From assembly GCA_963971305.1 (NCBI GenBank), contig OZ020304.1, positions 5,217,576 through 5,281,575 of the forward strand: a DNA stretch of 64,000 bases, written 5' to 3'. The notes beneath the pieces were generated by a model, which was given only the letters and a program-made list of their open reading frames with translations, searched no databases and had not been told where the DNA came from. Origin of the DNA: Arcuatula senhousia. Taxonomy: Eukaryota > Mollusca > Bivalvia > Mytilida > Mytilidae. Shown piece after piece: positions 32,425-42,212 of the stretch (its first letter is position 1; each line of letters opens with the position of its first letter). The translations under genes and the position numbers were made by a program.

Positions 32425-34700
32425 AAGGTAATAACAAAATAACCGAACTTGGAGGATCAATCTCAGTGTCCAAGAGAAAAGACAAAACATGGAAGACATA
32501 CCGGAATAGTTATAGATCACAATGCTCCTGACTTGGTACAGGCATTTCAAATGGCGCGCCAAACCTCCCTCTTCCATTGCTATCTTATGGACCGGTAGTA
32601 ACACACACCGCAACACGGTTGTGAGGACATAATAGGGATAAGAAGATGATCATCTCAGTACAACAATCAGCAAAACACTAATCAAAACAGTCACTTGTCA
32701 ACACGTTCAACTGAATTTTGAATTTTTCCACCAATGGCTGATAACGAATGAAGAATTTTTTTTAGGGATCGTATGAGACGCATTTTCTTGTAACCTTGGT
32801 CTAAGAGTCGGTCACGGAGACAGCGGTGTCGTATCAAAAAATCAGAAAAATGTGTACATCGTATAAGTTGTGAAATCTAAACACCGTAAGCAGGCGAGGT
32901 AGGTATGTTGCTTTCAAGGTTAGGGAAATCAATAATTTTAAAATTAAAGTCGTCTCTTTTATCGTAAATTTTTGTACTGAGATTACCATCCTTGTCATAT
33001 TCGAGATGCAAATCCAAGAACGATGTGAAGCAATTGGATTCGGTGGTTTCCTTAATCTCTAACTCTAGAGGATAGATATATCAAAGGAATCCACCTACCA
33101 AACGAAGCGTTGTTTACAGAGAGGACATCGTCGATATATCTGAAAGTGAGCTTTGATATTCTTGTTCTTTACGAGTTCTTGAAGATATTCAGTCTCGAAA
33201 GGGTATAAAAACAAATCGGCGAGGAGATGTGCACAATTTGTGCCCATTGGAATGTCATTTTGTTGCTTAAACATTTCTCCTCCAAATGTGACAAACATGT
33301 TGTCAATAATGAAATCAGCATACTGCAAACTTGGTCCAATGTGTAACAGATTTTTTCTTTAAAAGATGTTTTAAAAAATTCGGAGAATTGTAACCTATAA
33401 CAACAAAGTTCCTAGAATTAGAAAATGCCTTTTCGAGAAGTTTTTTTGGGCGACACTTTAGCTCTTCGTGTGGCAATATGGTGTACAAAGTTGAAAAATC
33501 GAAAGTTTTCAAAGAATGAACGTCGGAAAATGACCGAGATTTGAAATTATCTAATAAATCTTTTGAGTACTTTAAAATCCACATGTGGTTGATTCCACTA
33601 CAATTATAAATAGTGTCACAGTATGCTTGTTGTCCTTCTTTGACAGCAGACAAAATCTTGGTAAGTTGAACGGACAGCTCTGTTGTTGAACATGATGAAG
33701 ATCCAGCTATATACATTTCTTTGTATGGATTTTTGTGAAGTTTAGGTATCCAATACAAATATGGTAACTTTTCATGTTCCTTCTTCAAATGAATATTTAA
33801 AGAGGACTTGAAAGAGTTATGGTTGGCTATGATTTCATCTTTGTCAAATGTAGTCCGAGTGTATGTAGCACTAGCAGAGTAACCCTCAATGCCTAGCTCT
33901 TTGATCAGACAGCTGTAGTAATGTGCTTTACATACGAAAACTATATTGTATGAAGCCTTGTCTGCTGGTGTGACAACATATTTGTCGTGTAAGGAAGAGA
34001 GACAATCGAGAGCTTCACGATCTCTAAATACAGAACGAGGCCGAGGATTAACACATTTCCAAAGTTTGTCAATTCGGCTGCGTACGAGAGATCGGATAGT
34101 TCTTACCCAGTCTGATAATGATTCAAGCTCTGGTTCTTTGTCCATTTCCCGCTTTATCCAGGCTCTGGCATAGTCCTCCACAGCGTCCATGATGATCTTA
34201 AAGTTATGGTTCTAATTAATACGCTGTGGCTCCCTGAATTTAGGTCCATGGGAAACCACATCTCGTAATAAATCATTCTCAATTATCTTTAGATCACCCG
34301 TGATAGCTGGAGCAGATGTACCATAGAGGAAGGGAGAAGTGGAGCAATCGCACGTCAGAGGAAAATTTAGGTAGTTCTCAATGTTCAGATCCTGCAATGC
34401 CTTTTTGTGATTGCAAATTTTACCGCTAATGGTCTTAGTATAACGGTAAAAATCAATTGGTGTTGACTGGTTCTTAAAATAAGGAGGAATCTGAGATGTT
34501 ACTTTTTAAGATTGAGGATATTGCTGATGTTGATAGCGTCTATTCCTTTGTTCTTAAATGGAATGTGGAGAAATTTTCTATCCGCAGTACTTAGAGCTTC
34601 ACTTCTTGCAGGTTTGTAAAGACGGAAGAGGGCAATGTCACATATAATACTAAAAAGTCTGTAAGAAGGATAAAATATATCAGTACCTCTTTTTCCAACC
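32425..34700 (-). pseudogene. Penelope-like element, nearly complete reverse transcriptase with few lesions
   Basis: Minus-strand pieces in order: ALFRLYKPARSEALSTADRK (about 34640), CDCSTSPFLYGTSAPAITGD (34330), VVTPADKASYNIVFVCKAHY, LPYLYWIPKLHKNPYKEMYI, FDFSTLYTILPHEEL, DIPMGTNCAHLLADLFLYPF, LTFRYIDDVLSVNN with the catalytic aspartates intact (about 33125), and FLDLHLEYDKDGNLSTK. The upstream and central pieces are in one frame, separated by a single TAG at 34212-34214 where the family usually has tryptophan. Frameshifts near 33330 and 33150 and stops further on make it non-functional as read. No GIY-YIG nuclease was recognised. The 3' end borders an oppositely oriented copy at 32424. Confidence 0.85.
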
Positions 34701-34709
34701 CAACGTGAT

Positions 34710-35490
34710 GACTAAAGCATCAACATGGTTGCTATTAAAGCACTTGTCAGTCAGAAGGAATGGACTTTAACTTAACCATTCTTCTATAAGTGGTCATTCA
34801 ATATAAAATATAGGTCACTGCCAGCATCCGAAGCATGCATTGTGCTAAGCATCACTAGGTGCACCTACCATACCAATATAGTTGATGTGGCACATGTCAG
34901 TAAAAAAGGAATTGTCTTTATCCATTCTTCTATAAGTGGTCATTCATGCGGAAAATATAGGTCACAGCCAGCATCCGAAGCATGCATTGTGCTCAGCATC
35001 ACTAGGTGCACCTACCATACCAATATAGTTGATGTGGCACATGTCAGTAAAAAAGGAATTGTCTTTATCCATTCTTCTATAAGTGGTCATTCATGCGGAA
35101 AATATAGGTCACAGCAAGCATCCGAAGCATGCATTGTGCTTAGCATCACTAGGTGCACCTACCATACCAATTTGGTTACTATGGCATTTGTCAGTAAGAA
35201 GGAATGGACTTTAATCATTCTTCTATTAGTGGTCATTCATGCAAAAAATATAGGTCACTGCCAGCATCCGAAACATGCATTGTTATTAGCATCACTAAGT
35301 GCACATACCATACCAATATGGTTGATGTAGCACTTGTCAGTTAGAGGGAATAGACTTTAACCATTTTTCTGTACATGATCATTCATGCAGAAAATATAGG
35401 TCACATCCAGCATCCGAGGCATGCAATGTTCTTATCATCACTAGATGCACCTACCATACCAATATGATTGATGTGGCATTTGTCAGTAAG
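34710..35490 (+). repeat. 147-bp tandem array, about five units
   Basis: GCATCACTAGGTGCACCTAC recurs at about 34849, 34996, 35143, 35289 and 35435, giving steps of 147, 147, 146 and 146 bases. Because 147 is a multiple of three, a 162-codon frame stays open through the array; its translation is simply the repeat and is not taken as a gene. The array leads into an (ACGG)-type tract and a terminal hairpin. Confidence 0.85.
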
Positions 35491-35509
35491 TGCAAATTTG
35501 GAAATATGG

Positions 35510-35605
35510 GGTTTGGGACGGACATCTGAACGGAAGGACAAACGGACGGACGAACAGACCCGAACACTTTATGCCCTCTACTTTCGTAGATGGGGCATAA
35601 AAAAT
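35510..35605 (+). mobile_element. 3' end of a tandem-core element: ACGG tract and hairpin
   Basis: GGACAAACGGACGGACGAAC is followed by AACACTTTATGCCC and a hairpin, ATGCCC-TCTAC-TTTC-GTAGA-TGGGGCAT at 35571-35598, then an A-rich end. Together with the 147-bp array this has the shape of pearl-like elements (tandem core, ACGG microsatellite, 3' hairpin). The 5' end was not found and is probably cut off near the Penelope-like element. Confidence 0.65.
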
Positions 35606-35795
35606 CAAATCAAATATTGGCAAATCTGAACATAACCTTTATAAGTTAAGATTATTTTTAATGTTTTGGAATATTTTTATTTTTATATATTTGGTTAATT
35701 CAAGGTAACAATGATTGGTTCGGTGCATATTATATTAAATAAGATAACTGCAACGGTGAACCCATTAACACACTCAAACTATATAACTTGTACTT

Positions 35796-35801
35796 TTTAT
35801 T
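35796..35801 (-). promoter_or_regulatory. Candidate polyadenylation signal AATAAA of lectin gene 1
   Basis: TTTATT on the plus strand reads AATAAA on the lectin strand, about 60 bases beyond the stop codon. It lies within an A-rich run. Confidence 0.45.
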
Positions 35802-35861
35802 TTTTTGTGAATAATAAAACCAAGCGTTTTGAGGGTAGACTCTGAAAAGATCAAAATATAC

Positions 35862-36082
35862 TTACGTGTTTTCAAGCTCACAGATAAAAAGCTGTGGGCT
35901 GTGACAAGCTGCGTCAACCCATTTTCCATTGTATAGAAGGTACAACAAAACACAGTTTTCCCTGGTGTGTCCGCCTGGTTCATTCGGTGCCCAATTAGTA
36001 ACATTAATCGGATGTAGGTTTGACGGATAAATCCACCGGTCTTCCTGTAGTATGTCAGAGACTCCTATCCAAAAAGTTTTGC
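35862..36082 (-). CDS. Lectin gene 1, exon 4 (carbohydrate-site half, stop)
   Basis: 221 bases from acceptor TTTGCAG. Encodes KTFWIGVSDILQEDRWIYPS, NWAPNEPGGHTRENC and GKWVDAACHSPQLFICE and ends at TAA (35862-35864). Carries the EPG variant of the calcium-site motif. Confidence 0.88.
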
Positions 36083-38659
36083 CTGCAAATTCAAAAGAAA
36101 TGAAGTCTAAGTTAACAGAATTCACAATATAAAAATTGAGATTAAATTATTGCAATAACATTTATAAAATGTTATAACTCTGCTATATATACTGGTTTTT
36201 ATGTCATGAATCTTTTTGTATGGGTTTTTAATCAAAATTCAAAAGTTCAAGCGTTTCAGTTACAAGAGGACTAGTATCATTTTATGCTAGTATTTTTTTG
36301 TTTGTTTCAGACAAATTGAATCAAGAACATTTGATTTTAGCTATTTAACTTTTCGCGTTTGTCTGTTTATAACAGATTTTCCTTTAGGTTTATCGGGCAC
36401 AATGTTAGCTCCAATGTTCAACAACAAGTTGAATGCACAAGGTATCTATCGTTTGGGTAAAAAAATAACCTTCAATTCTAAATGACCAGGCAGGCACCCC
36501 CTTTTAAATCCAAGTTTAAAAAACTACAATATGTTCCGTAGTATAGTTGCATCTCTGCTATATAAATCTATTAATAATTACCTAATCCCTGACTATGGCT
36601 TGAAAGAAATGCAGATTCTGCTGCAATTTTTGGTTCGGCCAATTTAGCACCACGGAAAGCATTACATATGCTCTAAAATACAAAATTTCAAGTTTGATGT
36701 TAATAACTACAGAACGTTTGTGTAAAAGTGCAATAGAAGATATATGTGATATCAAATGTTGTTTCAACGCCAACTATTATCCGAAATCGCCTTGGACACT
36801 ACTATATGTATATCAGTAAATATAAAATTACCATAATAAGATTATTTTATTATAGTATCACATATTGATTGTCATAAAAATAATATATATAAATACATCA
36901 CATAATAAAACAATGAATTCCCAGCCAAAAAATGAGACACTTAAAAACTCTATTTACACAAAGTTTTTCATGAATATTTACATTCTATACAATAAAAATT
37001 ACTACACATACCACCATATAGCACTTAAAAGTATATTAATGAATATACAAACAAATCAAATCTGAGAAGGGTTTAACAACGTTAACATCGGTCATTTTAA
37101 AAATGGGGGCCATCTAAAAACGTTGAAAATATTTAAAGTGGATTACACACCTCTGATAGACAAAAAATTAAAGCGGAAGCCATTTTGAAATTTTAAAAAG
37201 TTTATTTTAAAAAAGCTCTGCATCAACAAAACATTTTAATGCAATTTGACTAAGACATTTTAAGGGTAAGTATAAGGTCTACGAGAAGTGGAAAAATATG
37301 TTTTAAATAAGAACATTGTCATGAGTGAAGAGAACTGGGGGCCTCTTGTTTATTATTTGATGGATAATAAATCACAATACTAAATGTACCTGAGCCTCAG
37401 CCCAACTTCCTGTCACGTGACTGAACATGTAACATTTGTCTTGTTGTCGAAGCCATCCCAACTCACAAGCTAAAAAGTTATCAAATCACATTTCAAAGTT
37501 TTGTAAACTAGCGATTAGAAAGTTAAAATCTATTATGTTTTTAAAAGATGAAGATCGCGAAATTCTTAAATCTTATAATAAAGACAGATATTGACCACTC
37601 GGCACATATTTGTTGGAGTTGCACAATTGGCTGCTAATGGAATGAGTTAAATTTTTATAATTAATAAGTATACATAATTCTACGAAAATCTTACTGATGA
37701 TTTCCGAGAGTTTGTACTTATTTTTATGGTACTAACTTGATTTTAGAGCATTTTTTGAGTAATGGTTCAGTAATTACTTGATAATGATAAAGAATACAAA
37801 ACGCCCTTTGTTCGCAGTCACGTGATCATTAATTTTCTATACTTTTCGTGCCAATACAGCTTTGGAATCATACATATTAGAGCACAGGTGTTTAATCCAA
37901 TAGTGCTCGCTAGACAATGGCCATCCCACTGAAAAATGGTTGATTATACATTATACCGGTATTTGACTATTCATAAGCGCCTTTGATTTTGATGACATAA
38001 AATGGTCTACCCAACTAACACATATGCAAATTTTAAAAAGAAAATCGCGAACTTTCACTCAGTAAGTAAAACACTGTGAAGTTAAATGTAAACATATGGC
38101 GGGATGACATCATCTGTCGTTCAAGGGCTGTAAAAACAAATAATGTGGCACTGATGTTACTAAATGCAGCCTCTTATCTGGTTTAAATTCCCTATTCGCA
38201 TGATAAGGTCAGATATAAAGGACATAAAAGGTACATTTAGATGCATGCCGACCAGTCCCTCCTCGACAACAAAGGATACTATGGAACAGCTAACACTGGC
38301 GGTGGTGTGTCATGGGCTGGACGACCAATGTCACATAGCGAGTCTTTACCTTTATAGGTAAAAGTCGCTGCAAAGGCTCTAAAGCCTATAGCATCGACTA
38401 TAAAAACCCATCAGTCATGCTAGATTTTGACGTCTGGAACCGCCTAGTAAAACAATGATCAGGTCAAATAAAATTCAATTTTACATATTGAATTATTGAT
38501 AAATGTACATTTTTATTGTGTCTGTATTACAGTGAAATTCAGAAAGATCAAGACTTAAAAGTATCTAAGTGCCACTTAAGGAAGATAAAAACAAAACTAC
38601 GCACCTTGTATCGTTGTTGCCAACAAAAAAGAAACGGCATATAATACAGAGAAAGTCAT
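35862..38659 (-). CDS. Secreted single-domain C-type lectin, gene 1 (four exons)
   Basis: Joined exons 38605-38659, 37390-37469, 36582-36672 and 35862-36082 give 447 bases, 148 residues plus stop, with frame kept at each GT/AG border. The protein starts with a signal peptide (MTFSVLYAVSFLLATTIQ). A long-form C-type lectin domain follows with six cysteines (CELGW, KCYMF, SICNAF, ENCV, AACH, FICE). WIGVSD marks the core fold and GKWVD the usual WND site. The calcium-site motif is EPG rather than EPN, so sugar binding may be altered or lost. Bivalve lectins of this type are secreted pathogen- or particle-recognition proteins; that role is inferred from the family. Gene 2 lies 3.3 kb upstream on the same strand. 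The stop codon lies inside GTAAGT, which also looks like a splice donor, so a further 3' exon cannot be fully excluded. Confidence 0.88.
36582..36672 (-). CDS. Lectin gene 1, exon 3
   Basis: 91 bases from TTTTAG to TTAG|GTAATT. Encodes SICNAFRGAKLAEPKIAAES and ends SHSQGL, the helix-containing part of the domain. One codon longer than the equivalent exon of gene 2. It ends in phase 1. Confidence 0.85.
37390..37469 (-). CDS. Lectin gene 1, exon 2
   Basis: 80 bases from acceptor TTTTTAG to donor CAG|GTACAT. Encodes (A)CELGWLRQQDKCYMFSH and ends WAEAQ, the first loop of the lectin domain with its extra cysteine pair. It ends in phase 0. Confidence 0.85.
38605..38659 (-). CDS. Lectin gene 1, exon 1 (signal peptide)
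   Basis: ATG at 38657-38659 opens an 18-residue hydrophobic leader, then one base before the donor G|GTGCGTAG. The same donor context is found in gene 2. Intron phase 1. Confidence 0.8.
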
Positions 38660-38716
38660 ATCAAATCAAGTTCTAACAAGGAAATGTTCTATGCGTGTGT
38701 CACAAACTATGCACAT

Positions 38717-38766
38717 CAATCTCTTATCAGCAGGATTTGTTAACACAAGAACCGATCAAAAGACTA
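38717..38766 (-). promoter_or_regulatory. Conserved lectin promoter block with GATA site, gene 1
   Basis: Read on the gene strand the block contains CTGCTGATAAGAGATTG, with a TGATAAG GATA-factor site at 38723-38729. It lies about 60 bases upstream of the start codon. About 50 bases here are nearly the same upstream of gene 2 (44381-44430). Function as a promoter element is inferred from position and conservation. Confidence 0.45.
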
Positions 38767-38969
38767 TCATTTTTTTCTTAAGTAGAATGAATGTTACCTA
38801 GACTTTTATTTGCCCATTTTCACCTAATGTCTCTAAAATATGCATCAATTCTTCATAAAAAAAAAACGCGATTTATAAAAGTACTATACACAGCAATCGT
38901 TTTTTTTTTAATTTAAGGCAAATATTTTTATTTTAGCCTCGTCGGAGCAGCTCCACTTGGGTACAAAAA

Positions 38970-39325
38970 TGAAAATTCCAAACCAATCTCGAAAATCAAA
39001 ATCTGAAAAAAAATCCAATGGAAACAATGTCGGGCGGCCCCTGATGAATCCAAGCCCTAAAAATGATCAAAACATTGCATTAAAATGTACAGTACGCAAT
39101 GTCGTTATGGTTTCCATTCCATAAACGGGTGGATTCTATGGTTATTTTTATACGATATGTAGTGATATTAACACATATAAATCAATCTTAGACTATTGGG
39201 CATCAATATATACGTATACGGCATATCTTTCGGTAAACTTATCTAAAAGAGGCAGCATTAAAGAAATTTACCAGGATAGTGACAAATAAAAGCATTTTTT
39301 AAATTTGACATTTGAACTAGAAGTA
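38970..39325. other. Intergenic sequence between lectin gene 1 and the R1 array
   Basis: AT-rich, no coding segment. Similarity to the gene 2 upstream region fades at about 38960, marking the edge of the duplicated block. Confidence 0.4.
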
Positions 39326-39328
39326 AAA

Positions 39329-40660
39329 ATTACAACAAAGTTCAAAGTTAAATTTTGCTACGCCTGACGCGCGTTTCGTCTAATGTCTAATCAAGACTCA
39401 TCAGAGGCGCTATACCAAAAATATTGAAAATGCCAAACACTATATGATTATGAAGAGCTTAGAACAGTAAAACCAAAACTACCAAACCGGGGAACCAAAT
39501 TGTTACTAAGATGATCAACCTATGTCTTGGGGTAGGAAGAACCTTAGGATTTAGACAATTTTGAAATTTAAACGGATAATTTAAAGCTTTGATGTGTTCT
39601 CCAACACAAAGTGTTGGTGCCGGAGCGGGCTAACCTCGGGGAATTAAAACTCCAACAGTAGTGCTAACCTTCACGGGTGTTCAAAATAGAAATGACAACA
39701 AAGTTCCAGACAATAAATTTTGCTACGCCTGTAGCGCGTTTCGTCTAATGTCTAATCAAGACTCATCAGAGGCGCTATACCAAAAATATTGAAAATGCCA
39801 AACACTATATGATTATGAAGAGCATAGAACAGTTAAACCAAAACTACCAAACCGGGGAACCAAATTATTACTAAGATGATCAACCTATGTCTGGGGTAGG
39901 AAGAACCTTAGGATTTAGACAATTTTGAAATTTAAACGGATAATTAAAAGCTTTGATGTGTTCTCCAACACAAAGTGTTGGTGCCGGAGCGGGCTAACCT
40001 CGGGGAATTAAAACTCCAACAGTAGTGCTAACCTTCACGGGTGTTCGAAATAGAAATGACAACAAAGTTCCAGACAATAAATTTTGCTACGCCTGTAGCG
40101 CGTTTCGTCTAATCAAGACTCAGAGGCGCTCTACCAAACATATTGAAAATGTCAAGCAATATTTGATTATGAAAAGCATAGAACAGTAAAACCAAAACTA
40201 CAAAACCGGGGAACCAAATTATAACTAAGATGATCAACCTATGTCTGGGGTAGGAAGAAACTTAGGATTTAGACAATTTTGATATTTAAACGGATAATTT
40301 AAAGCTTTGATGTGTTCTCCAACACAAAAGTGTTGGTGCCGGAGCGGGCTAACCTCGGGGAATTAAAATTCCAACAGAAGTGCTAACCTTCACGGGTGTT
40401 CGAAATAGAAATGACAACAAAGTTCCAGACAATAAATTTTGCTACGCCTGTAGCGCGTTTCGTCTAATCAAGACTTATCAGAGGCACTCTACCAAAATTA
40501 TTGAAAATGCCAAACACTATATGATTATGAAGAGCATAGAACAGTTAAACCAAAACTACCAAACCGGGGAACCAAATTATAACTAAGATGATCAACTTAT
40601 GTCTTGTGAAGGAAGAACCTTAGGGTTTAGTCAATTTTTGAAATTTTTCTTTGCCCAGAC
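39329..40660 (+). repeat. Four-unit tandem array of R1 repeat between the lectin genes
   Basis: Units begin near 39332, 39694, 40058 and 40413 (period about 355-363). The first unit has the CCTGACGCGCGTTTCG core, while the next three read CCTGTAGCGCGTTTCG, a shared change that shows the last three amplified from one another. The final unit decays after about 40630. Confidence 0.85.
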
Positions 40661-40959
40661 GCATGCTAGTGATATAAAATTACCTAAAGCATATTTTTAT
40701 TTCAGACATTGTCTTTAGGGTTAAGATGTCGTTTGATTTAGAAGTCAACAGCTTACTTTTAGTTTACCGTGTGTCTTTGGTGTATCTATTAAATATGAAA
40801 CATACTAGTAAGTTCCCTGTCATAGTGCCTACATCCTGCAAATCTCGTCTTAATTCTTCTGTTTTCAAATGTAATGGATGTTAAATGTGTTGATAAATTT
40901 GAAACACCCATATTCTTATTTAGCAACTGTTTTATACATGGTTTTATACATGGATGTAT

Positions 40960-41225
40960 GTGTGTATGTATGGATGTATGTTTGGATCCAACCATCGAAC
41001 GTCCGTAAAAGACCAACAAAAGATTGAAAGTCTGAAACACCAAGACAAAACCAACAAGCTTACAAAAAGGTAAAACGGATAAAAAATGGCAAATAGATCC
41101 AAAACACAACAAACAATTAACACAAATAACCAAAAAATACCAAAGTGAACTTAATTCACAAAGAGTGTGAACTCAGGTGCCCCGGTAGGGTAAAAAGTTC
41201 CTGATTGTAGTAACACACCCGTACA
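40960..41225 (-). repeat. Dispersed repeat R2 copy
   Basis: The reverse complement contains GGGGCACCTGAGTTCACACT and the ACGGGTGTGTTACTA start shared with 45245-45440. The open frame of 114 codons here is repeat-derived. Confidence 0.5.
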
Positions 41226-41639
41226 GATAAGAAACTGAAATGATGGGTCGGTCTTTTATTCTCATTGTCCAACAGTTTTACACCGTGTATTATACATACT
41301 TAACCAATGACCTGCTCGCCATCCCTGAAAAATAAATTAACTTTATATAATCTGTCTTCATGGGCTTTTATAGTACAATATGAAACACTCTGTATTTGGC
41401 AATAACTTTTTTTAAAACTATGAAGATTTCTAATCATTATAAAGGAGTTATTTTGTCAAACTCAATTTCGGTGTTTACCGTATATGCAAACCCATTTGAA
41501 CTATAATTCGGCGTTCTTGTGGAATGAATTAAACATTCAGCATCCGTGAATAAATTCAAAATAAGAAATATTGTCTTTTTCTATTTGGATTAAGACTTAC
41601 TGTTTGTGACACAATCTACATAGTATAATAGCGGCAATT

Positions 41640-41695
41640 TCAAAAATCCACTGTGGAAAACGGCCAACAGCCTTCAGAGTGACCGTGGTCAATGT
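41640..41695 (-). repeat. R3 core module
   Basis: The reverse complement reads GAAGGCTGTTGGCCGTTTTC then CACAGTGGATTTTTG, the R3 core, preceded by a GACCACGGTCACTCT word. The full R3 is not present. Confidence 0.45.
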
Positions 41696-41991
41696 TTATC
41701 AATCGGTCCTAAATTAAAATATGATGCATACGATTCAAAACGTTCTCAAAATTGCCTAATTTCTTTTGAAATTGTTTAATCAAGTCGGAACCACTGCTAT
41801 CCTCAGTTTCTCCGGTATAACCTTATTTTGTCTGCTCTTTGTGGACATTTGAAGCTGATCGACCCCATTTGTTAATAGTTATATTCTGAATTTTGAAACT
41901 GAAAAACAAATTTCGATCTTTTTCTGTTTTTTTGTTTTTTGTTTTTTTGTTGTTGTTGTTATTTTTTTAACATAGAGACTACTAACTATAC

Positions 41992-42212
41992 TTACGTGTT
42001 ATCAAGCTCGCAGATAAAAAGATTTTGGCTGTGACAGGATCCATCAATCCACTTGCCACTGAACGGAACATACAACGCGACACAGTTTTCACCAGTGTGC
42101 CCGTTTGGTTCATTCGGACCCCAGTTAGTTACACTAACCGGATGTAGGTTAGAGGCATAAATCCACCGGTCTTCCTCTATAATGTCAGAGACTCCTATCC
42201 AATAATTTTTGC
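41992..42212 (-). CDS. Lectin gene 2, exon 4 (EPN motif, stop)
   Basis: 221 bases, the same length as gene 1 exon 4. Encodes KNYWIGVSDIIEEDRWIYAS, NWGPNEPNGHTGENC and GKWIDGSCHSQNLFICE. The stop TAA again lies within GTAAGT. A TTTTTG/TTG-rich tract follows at about 41920-41965. Confidence 0.88.

Noticed and set aside
34842..35330. 162-codon plus-strand open frame
   Set aside because: It is the 147-bp tandem array read through. The unit length is a multiple of three, so the frame stays open without being a gene.
36582..36773. Minus-strand 63-codon open frame read as a separate small protein
   Set aside because: It is lectin gene 1 exon 3 plus intron sequence in another frame. The spliced reading explains the conserved part.
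38164..38460. Short open frames in two registers (MHADQSLLDNKGYYGTANTG and IGKSRCKGSKAYSIDYKN) in the region upstream of lectin exon 2
   Set aside because: They look a little protein-like, but the frames are broken and short and I recognise no family, so no feature is claimed.
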